Source of the DNA: Echinostoma caproni
Lineage: Eukaryota > Platyhelminthes > Trematoda > Plagiorchiida > Echinostomatidae
Direction: 5' to 3'
Assembly: GCA_900618425.1 (NCBI GenBank)
Contig: UZAN01040886.1
Span: 1 to 64,000 of the forward strand
Length of the DNA stretch: 64,000 bases
Each line of letters starts with the position of its first letter. Within the stretch, counting starts at the first letter, position 1. Positions 12,093-23,915 of the stretch are shown in pieces. Position numbers and translations under genes: made by a program. The notes beneath the pieces are model-generated. The model saw only the letters and a list, made by a program, of their open reading frames with translations. It had not been told where the DNA came from and ran no database searches.

Positions 12093-13721
12093 GGTTCATA
12101 TGTGGCCACCGTTTACTTCGCTTGCAATCCGTAGGGGGCCTATCAACAACCCACAGGCTTAACTGTGATAAGGGAAAATTACGGATAATCAATAAAATTA
12201 TTATTCCGGATCAACTAAAAATGTTTCGTCAGATGGTTATCAATTATTGGCTTTGGAAAGAAGAAGACAGGGAATAGGTTAGGTGGCAACTAAATGACTA
12301 CGTAGTGTGAATTTGTCATCTACTACATAAATTTTATATATTGACTGAAAAGAAAATGAGATGGGATAATGATGATAAAATGATGCAGCAGAAATGTTCT
12401 GTGGACTCAAATGATTTGGTAAAATTGAAACCAAAAGTATTTCTTCATTGGTAAAACATTACAGGCTGAGATGAAGGAGGATTCCTTACGAAGGAAAATT
12501 TGTGCTAAAAATGCGTATTCCTTCAACAGGGTACACTTTGTTCCCCTCAAAATTCCAGTTTTTTGTTTTCACCATTTAAGTTAAAGTTCCTGACAGTCAA
12601 TTTCTTGTATTTCGACACGGAATGATGACAAAATAGAGCAAATACTCCCCCTTGAACCCATACACCCGTGATTCACATAAATAACAGGCCGAAAACTGCA
12701 TACGGGACACAAGGGTAGCATGCTGGATATGTTAACTGTACAGAACACAAACCAATCCTGATTCTTTCCATACAATTAAACATGACGTGAACAAATATAT
12801 TAACGGATTTCCCCGCTCCACCCCCATCCCAAAATAGAAACACTAGTTCGGGCTTATGTATGTTTCACTGTGGAGCTGCTCACCACACTGAGGTCCGTCC
12901 AACGCAACCCGTCAAATACAGGCTATTGACAAACATTTTCACCGCCCCCATTGTTCATGCAAAGAAGTAGTTCTGTAACATTCGCGCATGGGAGGAAAGA
13001 TATTTCTTTCACTTGCAGGGTATGACTACCTGGATGTGATCATTGTCATTCGAGGTGACATTTTTCCCCGTCGCAACCTTTGTTTTATTCACCCTTGTTT
13101 CACCAAAATTCGGGACAAGTTTGACAATCAAGAGGTAGTTCTGTATGGAGGTTATTGAATATGGTATTAGGTGTCAGTTGTCCGTTCACCGTTAGATTGC
13201 TGGAAGAATCATGTGCCCATTTTTGAAGCGGAGAGATCACTGACCATGAGAGTGTCTTTTGCCCACTTCAGACCATTTTTCCTACTCCCATCAGTTACAC
13301 GTTTACCTGTCTGAAGCATTGTGGAATCTGATGTTTTCTTATTGATAAAATATTTGAGGTGCTTTGCAATAACAATCAATGTATGCAGTGTTTACTGTTT
13401 CCTTGAATTTCCGGATACTATTTTGCAAGGACAGCTTTGTTAAAAAAGTGACGGTTTTGATTACTCAAAAAATTATTGCCAGTTGCATCTCAAGCAAAAG
13501 CGTTTTATCCATTTTCTTTTAATGCACTACATCTGGCTTTCGATTGGACTAATAACATGTCATCGTTTTTTATACTGTCATTCACTGGTCAATCCTATTC
13601 CACACCTGATGATTTTGACTGCTATATGCTGGCGGTAACACTGTCGTTTACCGCAAATGATTTCAAAGATCAGAAAGAAACCAATACCACTGCTAAAACT
13701 TTTGAACTAACCGTCACATTA
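12093..13721. other. Unassigned stretch
   Basis: No supported gene. The 93-codon plus frame at 13476-13757 runs into the SINE tail and is not accepted as coding. Confidence 0.45.
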
Positions 13722-14068
13722 TTTCAAATGGTAATTCGTCGTGTATATAGCAAATGATGCGTGAACTGAAAACCTAGAGGGAACTGGACAGCTGTTTCGA
13801 CCTGGTTGATTCTCATATGCAGTGCGAGTCCATCGACCCAACTGAGGATCGAAACCGGGACTTTTCAAGCAGAACGCAAGCATGCTGCCCACTTGGCCAC
13901 CGGGCAACACAATACAACACAACACAACACATCTTTACGAGCTTATTGCGGCCACAGACCTCGCTGATCTCAGCACCAGCCTCCGGGGTTATGACTCGGT
14001 TGAAAACAATCACAACCTGACTACCTAATTCATGTTAGTAATGGAAGATTTTATTCAATTTCAAATGA
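13722..14068 (-). mobile_element. Hammerhead SINE, copy 1 (with tail of a preceding unit)
   Basis: On the minus strand this reads: a tail-like stretch (TTTGAAATTGAATAAAATC, 14035-14068), a leader with ACCGAGTCATAACCCC, a tRNA-like part (TGGCCAAGTGGGCAGC as A-box region, GGTTTCGATCC as B-box region), a hammerhead-like core, then CGTCATTTGCTATATACACG-like tail sequence (one substitution) and CATTTGAAAT. The tail-then-leader order implies that another unit once lay directly upstream, that is, a head-to-tail arrangement. Sister copies lie at 16.5, 28.5, 40.8 and 62.8 kb. The tRNA boxes imply RNA polymerase III transcription; mobilisation would be in trans. Confidence 0.8.
13781..13825 (-). ncRNA. 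Degenerate hammerhead ribozyme core
   Basis: GTCGAAAC, the short self-complementary stem III (CAGCTG) and the cleavage triplet GTC followed by CAG are intact. The CTGATGA box is changed to GCATATGAGA, so the copy should not cleave. It is identified by alignment with the intact core at 62824-62868. Confidence 0.65.
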
Positions 14069-14069
14069 A

Positions 14070-14945
14070 ATTTCATCGTGCACATACGGGTATTGACCAA
14101 ACTCATGCAACATTCTGATTTTTATCACATTTGTTTTTCTCGATGCTTCGTTTTTCCAGCCTCATTCACGGGGTTGAATATGACACTGCGCCACATGGTA
14201 CGCAAAATATCTGATATAATACCCGCTTGTGCCATTGCTTCTATTAGCCACATACCATTAAAATGTTCAACTTCACGATTTCAACGACGGTTGCTGGTGC
14301 ATCACTTGTCAGATAACAAAGTCACAGTAGAAAACGTAACTGTAATTTATTTATTTAAACGACGCATAGACTTCATACAGGTATTGCACTTTCATCTCGT
14401 CCATGTTCCATTTGCCCTTCTTCATTTTTGAGCACTGGAGGCAGTCGCTTTAGCATGGAGTCCACCAAGTTGACTGCCAAATAGAATTTGCAAGTTTCCT
14501 CTAATACATTGTACACCCTTAGTACCGCCGACCAATGATGAGGTAGCTAAATTATCCTTGTTTCTGATAGAGGGAAAAGGTTTCGATTAAATTAAAATAC
14601 CAGCTGCCGTGCGGTAATTGAACGATTTTGATATTGAACTTGACCCCTCTAGAAACTGCATAAATTTGAAAAAGTAATATTTATTTATGTCTGTCACAAA
14701 CCTCAAGGGAGAAGATAAACCAACTATCATATGTGAAAAATATGACTTCCATCAATACATTTTAGGAGTGACAGTTATCAAAAACCTCCCTGTCAGTGCA
14801 AGAAATTTTGCTATGCCCATATTTATGCATGCAGAAGACCAACGACAACGCGCTCAATATTCACTTCTCTTCTTACTCGTTAGGTGGAATAGGTACTTGA
14901 TAGGTAAAAAGAAATTCATCAGAAAACTAGCTCAGTAGATCAGCT
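14070..14945 (+). repeat. Unidentified repeat family A, copy 1
   Basis: This segment is homologous to minus-strand sequence at 57.0-58.76 kb and, in part, to 61.5-62.53 kb. Shared blocks include GTGCATCACTTGTCAGATAA, TTTCCTCTAATACATTGTAC and a protein-like stretch KYDFHQYILGVTVIKN (KYDFHEYILMVTVIQH in copy 2). The left end, near 14086, starts GGGTATTGACCAAACTCATG, similar to the inverted-repeat end at 62.7 kb. No known transposase or RT was recognised. It may be a non-autonomous DNA transposon or a duplicated gene fragment. Confidence 0.6.
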
Positions 14946-15524
14946 TTCAACGTCTACTGAATTAACCGTTGGTCACCAATGAAATAAACCCATTGACAAA
15001 TGTACGGGCGACGCAATTTGAATTTCTTAGTAAAATCAATGCATGCTTTGCTTTGTTGGGCTTTCCATAATGGCTTCACATCACGTGGCCTCAGCTGAAT
15101 TTTGAATTGACTCATCATTTTCCAAACGAAAGCGTGAAGGAAAAACGGTTAATCAGCCCGGATTATCCTTCGGATTGTTTTTGTGCAACTCATCTCTGCT
15201 GCGATCAACTTTAACCATCGTCTTACTTTGACATTGCCGGTTTTCTCCCTCGCGGTTTATTTCTTGATGGAGAAATTTCGTTGAATATGCAACCAGTTGG
15301 ATTTATGTTCACATCGAATCACTTCCACAAGACATCGACTGAGTCATCGGATTTATTTACCTCGGCTTCAATTGTATGCCAAAACCTTTTGAAAGTTCCA
15401 TCCGGTTTGAGCATGGTGACACTACATGTAACGACCTTGGCAACTTGCCATTCCATTTGAGTGTGAGTCGAGTTCATGTTGTCTGCATTTTCCTCTCTTT
15501 CAGATTGTCATCCTCTCCACGGAG
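14946..15524. other. Unassigned stretch before the gap
   Basis: No motif recognised. Confidence 0.4.
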
Positions 15525-16087
15525 NNNNNNNNNNNNNNNNNNNNNNNNNNNNNNNNNNNNNNNNNNNNNNNNNNNNNNNNNNNNNNNNNNNNNNNNNNNN
15601 NNNNNNNNNNNNNNNNNNNNNNNNNNNNNNNNNNNNNNNNNNNNNNNNNNNNNNNNNNNNNNNNNNNNNNNNNNNNNNNNNNNNNNNNNNNNNNNNNNNN
15701 NNNNNNNNNNNNNNNNNNNNNNNNNNNNNNNNNNNNNNNNNNNNNNNNNNNNNNNNNNNNNNNNNNNNNNNNNNNNNNNNNNNNNNNNNNNNNNNNNNNN
15801 NNNNNNNNNNNNNNNNNNNNNNNNNNNNNNNNNNNNNNNNNNNNNNNNNNNNNNNNNNNNNNNNNNNNNNNNNNNNNNNNNNNNNNNNNNNNNNNNNNNN
15901 NNNNNNNNNNNNNNNNNNNNNNNNNNNNNNNNNNNNNNNNNNNNNNNNNNNNNNNNNNNNNNNNNNNNNNNNNNNNNNNNNNNNNNNNNNNNNNNNNNNN
16001 NNNNNNNNNNNNNNNNNNNNNNNNNNNNNNNNNNNNNNNNNNNNNNNNNNNNNNNNNNNNNNNNNNNNNNNNNNNNNNNNNNNNNNN
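15525..16087. other. Assembly gap (563 Ns)
   Basis: An uninterrupted run of N. Open frames that cross it are meaningless. Confidence 0.99.
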
Positions 16088-16454
16088 CAATAATTTGCTT
16101 ATTTACCATGCGCTGAATGAAAAGATATAAGAAATTTAGAATACATGTGCTCAACTTAATAAACACTCTCATGGAACAGGAATCAAGTATTAAAAAAAAC
16201 GAACTCCCATGCTTCTTTACCTAAAATATTTTCCAAATTAGAGCTGTAACTTTCGAACTACTACAATTTTTATTGCGACACTCAGGGTCGCGCAAATTCA
16301 AGTGGTGACAGAAAAGAACTAAGAACATAAATGTTGGAGATAAAGACAGTAATAAATACACTTTACTCATAGCCATCTATATATAAGTATGATATTGCAA
16401 ACTGAAATAGATTTTCAAAATAAGGGTGGTGTTGCACGAGTTTGGCCAACAGCT

Positions 16455-16800
16455 GTAGTAATAACCGAGTCATAACCCTGGATGCTATTGCTGAGATGAG
16501 TGAGGTCTGTGGGCCATAACAAGCTTGCCAAGATGAGTTGTGCTATATCGTGTAAATCGAAAATAAAAAACGGTCTGACCAGCTGCCCAGTGGCCCACTG
16601 GGTAGTATGCTTACGTTCTACCTGTGAGGTTCCGGGTTCACCCACTCCCCTAATTGGGTCGGTGGATTCGTTCTGCTGATGAGACAGAACCAGGTCGAAA
16701 CAGCTGTCCAGTTCTTTCTAGGTTTTCAGTTCACGCTTCATTTGCTATATACACCACAAATTCCCATTTGAAATTGAATTAAATCCTCCATTATTCACTA
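16455..16800 (+). mobile_element. Hammerhead SINE, copy 2
   Basis: Leader ACCGAGTCATAACCCTGGA, then GAGGTCTGTGGGCCATAACA, then a tRNA-like part with CCCAGTGGCCCACTGGGTAG and B-box-like GGTTCCGGGTTCACCC. The ribozyme core follows, then the tail GCTTCATTTGCTATATACAC and CATTTGAAATTGAATTAAAT. It is nearly full length (about 345 bp) and shows the whole unit. Immediately to the left, 16395-16453 shares GTTGCACGAGTTTGG and AAAT-GATTTTCAAAAT blocks with 62.66-62.72 kb, so it inserted next to, or travels with, that small element. Confidence 0.85.
16670..16714 (+). ncRNA. Hammerhead ribozyme, near-complete core
   Basis: CTGATGA is present, followed by stem II GAC/GTC (shortened by an A-G mismatch), GAAA, a minimal stem III, the canonical cleavage triplet GTC, and stem I CTG/CAG extended across a two-by-two internal loop. 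The type I layout (ends in stem I, very short stem III) is the one known for schistosome Sm-alpha ribozymes. Cleavage would fall after the C of GTC, near 16708. Confidence 0.75.
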
Positions 16801-17764
16801 ATCACATTATTATAAAATTTTCGATAAATCGAAGTTCCCTTACTTGAATATGGTCTTGGTGTTTCTGTGAGAATTCAAAAGCACATTGATCTGCTTAATG
16901 ATCTTTTGGAAATTCCTTCACTCCATTGTTCACACATGTAAAACTATGTGCAAAATTTGAAACCCGAAAAAATAGACGGTTCTATCAGCTGCCGCAAAAT
17001 CAAGTATCGTTTTCCTTTATTGTTTGAGTATAGGTCTCGGTGATCATCGTTTCTCGAACAGGATATATTTTCATCGGATGAATCCTTGCTAAAATCGGTC
17101 AGAACCGGGAGAACGCGTTCGCTTGGAGAGCAAACCATCCCCAACAGGTATGATCAGAAAAAGATAAGATTTGCCTAGTAACGTGTTGTGTAATGCAAAC
17201 ATAAAGAAACTTCATTCGAACACACTAACTTCAATAACATGTCTTCTACTGGAATACGCTTGTTTATTAGTGACGGCTGGCAAATTGCAGGCATAAGTAC
17301 CAATAATTGGGGGGGACAGGCTGCTGAAAATCCCACTAGGGCTTTACGTCAACGGAAATGAGTTATACTTCAGTAGGGTACTGTGTCACTTCTTAGCATC
17401 CGTAGCTAGAGGGCCCGCATATATTGGTTCGAAACCTTGGTTAGAAGAAGCAGTATGAGAACGTAAGATATATTGTGCAGAGACATCTTGGACAAATCTC
17501 TCATATTTTATTCTTTAATACTTTTCAAATATGCGAGATTGCCTACCTGAGTGAGTCAAACATAAGCCTGTCTAGTGTACAGGTAATGTCCTTGCGGACT
17601 ACTTTTAAGGTAACAGGTTTGACCTTTAATTGGGTCAATAGTTTCGAGTTGCTGATGTGATCTAGTAAGATCAGAACAGATGAAAATTCTCTCCTGTCCT
17701 TTCCGTTAGACTTTTCGTTACTCTCCTTATGAGGAAATTCACAAGTAATTTCGACTAACTCATA
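16801..17764. other. Unassigned stretch
   Basis: No gene or repeat recognised. Confidence 0.4.
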
Positions 17765-17870
17765 CACTGAGCGGCATTGGCTGGGTGGTTAGGATTTTCT
17801 ACACTGCAGCATAAATATCGTGAGCTCGAATTCCTTCATCGCAGCCCATTTTCCCTCTTTCGGCATTTGT
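17765..17870 (+). mobile_element. SINE head with tRNA-like A and B boxes
   Basis: TGGCTGGGTGGTTAGG resembles a tRNA A-box arm and GAGCTCGAATTCC a B-box. The 3' part CAGCCCATTTTCCCTC resembles family 2 SINEs weakly. No clear tail or target duplication was found. Confidence 0.45.
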
Positions 17871-18500
17871 CATCAAGTAGCCTTCAATTGACCGCAGTCT
17901 CAGTACTGAAAAATAAATGAATGAACAATAAAATCATAACTATTAAAAAAATATTTAGCTTTTTCCTGTAATGCCCAGAGATGTATCATGCTGATCGCAG
18001 CTCGGGTCCTTGAGTACGTATGGGTTTGGATTACCCGAAGAACAAGAGCAATCCACTGTGGTATTTTGTCTACACGTCTTCGGCGCAACAAACCGACTTC
18101 GACTTCAACAATGCGTTCGATTTTTAGGCATTTGTTTTACTGAGCACGAATTTTCGCTCCGAATAACTTATATGTTGCGTGCCGTTCCAACCACCGCTGG
18201 CTCGTCTTTCGCTTTGCTGCAGCTTATTTACTTGCATTCTTTATTCATTACCGTAGGAATGTATCTGTTAATTTTTGGTAACATGATATGACAAACAGAC
18301 ATCTGCCGACATCCACAAGTGTTCGTGTCTATTTCGAGCAACGGCAAACTAAGAATTTATGCGCATTACACGATCCTCAACAAGCCCAATCGGCAAGCCG
18401 CATGTCCAACAGCTTTCGTCCAGTCTTCCAGCCAATTCATAATTCACTCATAAGAATATTTCCTATCATCTGGCCAAACAATATCATTAAAAAAGCTTCA
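17871..18500. other. Unassigned stretch
   Basis: Open frames of 63 to 93 codons without recognisable motifs. No splice-bounded exon is convincing. Confidence 0.4.
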
Positions 18501-20060
18501 AAAGGCTAAAAACACATATTCAAGTATTCAAGTGTTCTATTTCACCTGCTCGCCGAGATTGTTTGCAAACGTTTCATCACCAGCCGAAGTAACATCATCA
18601 GTGATTGTGAAGAGGCAGTCTTCTGCTTGTATCCGTTCGTTTATATATGTGTTCATTTCCACCGACCATTTTTGTCCCTTGTTCTCATTGTGTTCGACTC
18701 GATTCGCTGTTAAACTGGTGCATGGGGGTGAGGTTGGTAGAGGGAGTGGTTGTCCCTCCGTCCTAATTGCGGTTTAGCTCCGTTCTCAGGTCACGGCGTG
18801 ACCATTTTTGTTGCGTCAGTTGATCCTTGAGTTGCATTGGCGTGTACACGTCATCCAGTTCGATGTGCCTGTTTACTGAGTTGACTGAGGAGTGCCAAGC
18901 TTTGAGAAATTCTCTGGCGTGTTTTGACCCAGTGTGGTCGATAATTTTCACTGAATCAAAATCAAACTGATGTCTTTCTTGATCTTCGTGGAGGGAAATC
19001 AAAGATAGTGGGTTATGTCTCCTGACTGCCGATTGGTGCTCACGGAGGCTGTTGACAGTTTTCTTCCATTTTGTCCGATACAGTGTTTTGAGGAGTTCTT
19101 GCAGTTTACTTTGTAGATAGCAATGCTCTTGTCCTTCTCCGATGTTCTCTCCTTTGGTTTTGACAGAATTCTCCTTAGGCCGGCGGTCAGTTTGTGGGCT
19201 ACTTGGATTCCATATGATCTGAACAGTTTTGCCGTCACTTCCAAAACGTCATTGAATTACGGCAGGGTCATTCTTTTTCATGATTTTCCGTCTGTTCTTC
19301 TCTTTCTTTCTTTGGGTTAGAGATCTTTTGATGAAGTTGCAGGTTTAGCCGTTGCGAGCAAATATTCTGAGGATATTTCTTTCTTCTTGAGTATTACAGT
19401 GTTGCAGTGCGTTTGGATTCTTCCGAACAAGGTTCTAACACAGCATCTTTTGTGGCTGTATGGATGACTACTTTTGAAGTTAGGAATTTGATCAGTTGCG
19501 TTGCTTTACGGTAGACCGTTGTCTTCAGTTTTCCTTATGACGTTCTGTTGATCAAGATGTCCAGAAATGCCGGTCTTCTGTCCTTATCCGTCTCCATTTT
19601 GAACTTAATGCCATCGAATGTGTCGTTGATGATGTTGTGTGTTCTTTCCAATTCCTACTTTTTCAAGATAACGAATGTGTCGTCAACGTATCGGAGCCAA
19701 ATTTTTGGTATGATCCTTGATAGAACCTCCTTCTCCAACTTTTGCATTACGGCTTTGGCTATGAATCCAGAAATTGGTGATCTCATTGGTGTTCCTTTCA
19801 GTTGTCCGTAGATATCACCCTCGAATTTGAAGTATGTCTGCATACATAGTTCCACGAGTTCGCAAGTCGCAGCTGGTTCCATTGTTTAGTTTGCTGCGTG
19901 CTCAGTTATCTAGTCCTGCAATGTGGATCTTGCCAGGTCCAAGTCGATCGCAGTGAACTGACGTCGAACGAGATCATTTGCTCTGATTCTTCGCCTGGGG
20001 TAGGCATACAATCGCTTTGGTGCTTGTACTGAATCCGCTGCTACTAATCGTAGAGAACAT
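18501..20060 (-). pseudogene. Penelope-like element: RT followed by GIY-YIG endonuclease, inactivated
   Basis: Minus strand, in the proper PLE order. Near 19.97 kb MISFDVSS (RT motif A) appears, then in another frame DLDLARSTLQD. From 19882 the frame gives CELVELCMQTYFKFEG, GQLKGTPMRSPISGFIA (motif B region) and LRYVDDTFVI (catalytic YVDD at 19679-19690). After further breaks come DRRPAFLDILINR and TTVYRKATQ (thumb). The endonuclease part shows IAIYKVNCKNSSKHCIGQNG (the GIY and YIG blocks are degraded), then LREHQSAVRRHNPLSL in a shifted frame, and LHEDQERHQFDF with HAREFLKAWHS. At least four frameshifts or stops are visible. PLEs nick DNA with this endonuclease and copy RNA; this copy cannot make the protein. 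Confidence 0.88.
18551..18612 (-). repeat. PLE terminal segment with hammerhead-like boxes
   Basis: On the minus strand this terminus carries CTGATGATG, then TTACTTCGGCTGGTGAT, GAAACG and the palindrome GTTTGCAAAC. CTGATGA and GAAAC can flank a five- to six-pair stem II. It matches, in opposite orientation, the isolated terminus at 21.95 kb. PLE terminal repeats are known to carry hammerhead motifs, but the cleavage triplet is not convincing here. Confidence 0.55.
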
Positions 20061-21949
20061 CAGAAAATCACCAAAAGTTACATTTCACTTTTAAAGAGCC
20101 GTATCACTTTGGTAATTGGTCTGGTCTCATTGGCCAAGCTAGAATCACCTTGGCAATATTTCACAGCGGGTCTGAGGGAGCCTACTGCTTTGGAAAACTA
20201 CAAGAACTTAGCAGTTCAAAGGGCGCACACTGAATCAATCCACATAGAAAACAGAGACGCAATACAATCCCGGATTGTGTGGACTATTTCTGTTTAGGAA
20301 GCCCTACTGACTATCTTCCCATGGAGGTGATTTGCAAACGGAGTGATAAAAACGAAAAGTCAAAATCTGTGGCTAAAACAGGTGTCGATGAACCACTGGC
20401 ACTGCACCTAGGGGGAGTTGGCTAAAAAACTTGAATTCAAATCAAGTAGACAGAGGTTTATAAACGACACACATCCACACTTTTCTGGTTATGTTAGCAG
20501 CCACTGGCTTTATTGGGCACGGCGTGATGAGCACTTCGGACGTCCGAACTCGCCAAGGGCACGTACAGGCCGTTGAACTGCACATTGGCACCCAACGGAG
20601 TATGGTTTTCACGCAAAGCCCCACTGTTTGCGGTTAAGATTTTGGCTGGCCTAAAGCCCTGGTTATGAATTCCTAAAGAAAATTCACCTGCCTCGATCTG
20701 GGAAACCTATGATATAGCACTCATGAGCAAAATATGGAACATTTTCTTTTCATAAAGATTATTGTACCGTGGTTTGTTTGTCATGATGTATGGACTCAGA
20801 TGAAAGTGAAACATAATATATAACATGTTTCCGTCTATTTATTTTCCTGCAATGCACTATCACCACTGCCGTTTGTTTAGTCGTGAACAACTTCACATCA
20901 CCACGCCTGTCCCACTCAGATATTGCGCAGTTTATCACTCCAAATTGATGCCTTCATGTTACCGTTCGTCAACTCCGAATGGTGAGATTTATTACAATGG
21001 GGCTACAACCGTTATCAAAGAAGAAAACGCAAGGATTAATCTCAGAAGATATGCCCTCAGTTGTGATAGCTTCGGCGAAAAGCATGGATCACTATCAAGC
21101 TCATGCGCTTAGATGTAACATAGACAATGAGTGTGAAAGCATCAATAAACTAAACGTTTTGGACGCGTTATAAACTAACACCCAGAAACAAGCATAGATT
21201 TACTTACCCACTGCAGTTGGAAATGTTGAGCGACAGACTAAGTCCTAAGATTTCACATGTATAAGAGTATGCTGACATTTCTGCAAGCTTTTTTGATTAC
21301 GAAATCATAGTGACAATGATGGAAACGTGATCACACGGGATGAAATTTTGCCTCCACACTTTGTGTCCCCTGGAATTCAGAACAATTGTACCAACCGTCA
21401 AAAATTCAGTTTAGTGTAGTATTTGGTATCTTTCAGTATCATTCTAGCACGCAATTGCATATGACCGAAATTTACAGTGGTTTCTCTTTATTTGAGGGAT
21501 GGCAGTAACCTTATGAAAGCTAAAACAAATAGGGATCCACTAAGTTAAAAAAAAGCTTAGTTCGAACTACGACGTGGCCATTCGTTTCTTGTGGTGAGAG
21601 GTGGCTCTGGACGATAAAGCCTTCGTGTTCTTGCATGCAGCAAGGGAATATCGAAATTACGATTTGAAGAGCACTACAGAGCTGTTTACAGTCATTGTGC
21701 ATGTCAACATTATAAATACATCAACTCAGCAGGAGGTATAACCTGGGATCACAAAGAGGCTGAAAGAGTGAATATATATGAGTAACTAAAATTAAGTCCA
21801 ATAGCAATCTGCTACATGAAGCTCTGATAAAACCTGGGATGGAAACTGAGATATGAAAACCAGTTTTATTTTTAGTTCCTTCCTTCCACTACCGAAAGAA
21901 GTCAAATGCGGACAGTTGGTAACATTTTATTTAGTCTACACAGTAGGTA
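20061..21949. other. Unassigned stretch
   Basis: Several open frames of 60 to 95 codons, none recognised. No RNA gene seen. Confidence 0.4.
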
Positions 21950-22024
21950 AACTTCACAAGCACTGATGATGTTACCTCGGCTGGTGATGAAACGTTTGTG
22001 AACAAAGTGCCTAGCTCGGCGAAC
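21950..22024 (+). repeat. Isolated PLE terminus
   Basis: CTGATGA (21963-21969), TTACCTCGGCTGGTGA and GAAAC (21989-21993) are followed by GCCTAGCTCGGCGAAC. This is the plus-strand counterpart of the terminus of the 18.5-20 kb PLE. No coding part of a PLE precedes it, so it is a solitary end directly before the LINE that starts near 22083. Confidence 0.6.
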
Positions 22025-22082
22025 AGGAGAAATGACACATTTTTGTTCTCTCTATCTTAACGCAATCGACAGGTTCGATTGC

Positions 22083-23716
22083 ATTACTGGACACTGACAA
22101 TGCGCTGAAATGGGCCCCATTTACCATCGGAGAGGTGGCCCTGGAGCTGCGTCGACTAAGGGTTCACCAGTCACCTGGACCTGATGGTGTGCATCCGCTG
22201 ATCCTGAAGGAGCTGGCAGATGAACTTGCAGCGCCACTGTGCAACCTGTTCAATTTGTCATTCACTCATGGGCGTTTACGGCAGTGGAAGGACGCTGTCA
22301 TTTTTCCACTGCCCAAAGTTGGGGATAGGAGTGACCCTGGGAACTACCGACCAGTCAACCTTACTAGCGTTGTGGGNTTGTGGGTAAAATAATGGAGCGA
22401 CTGGTGGCTCCACGGCTTCGGCAGCATTGGTACGCCACGGCCATCTGTGTCCCCAACAACACGGTTTCCGGCCGGGTCGCTCATGTCTCTCAAATCTGCT
22501 AATTGCACGTGAATGCTGGGCCTAGGACAAGGCCAAAGGACACGAAATGGACATCATCTTCGTGGACTTCAGCAAGGCTTTCGACAAGGTGCCGCCCGAC
22601 CTCCTTCTGCGAAAGCTGTCTAACCTAGGTGTAAGTGTGGTAGTGCGGAATTGGCTGCGAGACTTCCTCATCGATTGGAAATTCTGCGTCCGTGTTGGCA
22701 AATCGCTTTCTGCGTGATATTCCGCTCCAAGTGGGGTCCCCCAAGGCTCGGTTCTTGGTCCATTGCTCTTTGTGGTATATGTGAACGACCTTCCTGATCG
22801 ACTGTGTAGCCCATCCCTCATGTATGCGGATGACATCAAAATCTGGCGTACAATCAATGATCCGAATGATCGAAGTTCTCTTCAAGTGGATTTGAACAAC
22901 CTGGTTCAGTGGGCAGACACCTGGGCTCTTCCAGTCAACACATCAAAGTGTGCTCACCTGCATTTGGGGCGTCCTGACTCAGAGGTAGTCTACAACTTCC
23001 AGGGAACCACATTGCGCAGAACATCGTGCGAACGAGACCTGGGTTATGGTTACGTCATCCCTTAAGACCCGATAAACAGCGATCGGGTCTGTGCTAGCGC
23101 ATGGAGCATTCTGGGGCCTATTCGGCGGTCTTTCAACCAGTTCCCGATGGACGCTTTCAGGCTGCTGTACGCTTCCCATTTCAGACCAAGACTTGAGTAC
23201 GGTGGTGGGGCGACATACCCCTGCACGGCCGGTGAACTGGCTAAATTGGAGCGTGTACAACGTGCTGCCACTAGACTCGTCGTTGGACTACGCGGGACCA
23301 GCTATGAAGGTCGTCTACGGGCTACTGGTCTGTTCCCAATTGCGTATCGACGCCTCAGAGGAGAGCTCATCTGCCTGAGGAAGATCCTGAGAGGTGATAT
23401 GTGCCCGGAGCTGCAACAGTACTTCCCCTTACGGACAGAGCATCGCACGCCGGGGCACTCTCTCACGTTGCGGAAACTTCAGTCAGTTGATCTTCCGTTA
23501 GNGTCAACAACACTCTGGAATTCTCTTTCAGCGATTGTGGTGGAAGAGGAGACAGACGCTGCTTTCAAAAGGCGTTCGGATGAGCACCTGAAGGGGCTAT
23601 GGAGGAACGAACACTTGTGGTCGGACCTTCGACCCAGTGGTGATGGGGCTTACACGGGCACCCTGTCCTCTGACCTCAATCCTGAAGACAGAAGACTTAT
23701 CATGCACAGGTGCTAA
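22083..23716 (+). pseudogene. 5'-truncated CR1-like LINE: RT and C-terminal domain
   Basis: The frame from 22083 shows HQSPGPDGVHPLILKELAD, then VGDRSDPGNYRPVNLTSVV. After a frameshift near 22432 come the HGF block and DIIFVDFSKAFDKVPPDLL (motif A), GVPQGSVLGPLLFVVYVNDL (motif B), and LMYADDIKIW with YADD at 22823-22834 (motif C). The C-terminal part, open from 23147 to 23716, has ASHFRPRLEYGG, ELAKLERVQRAATRLVVGL and YRRLRGELICLRKILRGD, typical of CR1/Jockey-group LINEs. It keeps the best protein of any element here: only one clear frameshift in the first half, a few stops (for example near 22522 and before 22725), and single Ns at 22377 and 23502. The endonuclease half is missing, as in ordinary 5'-truncated insertions. 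Confidence 0.93.
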
Positions 23717-23744
23717 GGGTTACCGAATGTGTTCTTTTACTTCC

Positions 23745-23915
23745 TTTTTTCGTCTTTTCAGTACGCAATGTACAATTAACTTTCGGGAAGGTGACGGCGG
23801 GTATACAAAGGCTGCCTGTGAATATATATGTAAGTAGAGAAGATGGACGTCGGTCGTGTGAATCGAACTAAGGACATCCAGGTCGCCTAAACCACTTAAC
23901 CTAATCAGTTCATAA
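23745..23915 (-). mobile_element. tRNA-derived SINE, family 2, copy b
   Basis: Minus strand: TTAGGTTAAGTGGTTTAGGC (A-box region), CCTTAGTTCGATTCAC (B-box region), GTCCATCTTCTCTAC, CACAGGCAGCCTTTGTATAC, CCTTCCCGAAAGTTAATTG, TACATTG and an A-rich end. It abuts the end of the LINE at 23716, so it may have inserted at the LINE 3' end. Confidence 0.78.

Noticed and set aside
15376..16172. Open frames of 196 to 246 codons on both strands
   Set aside because: They cross the 563-N gap; almost all residues are unknown.
22522..22885. Minus-strand frames of 86 and 111 codons
   Set aside because: Shadows of the plus-strand LINE RT, which carries all expected motifs.
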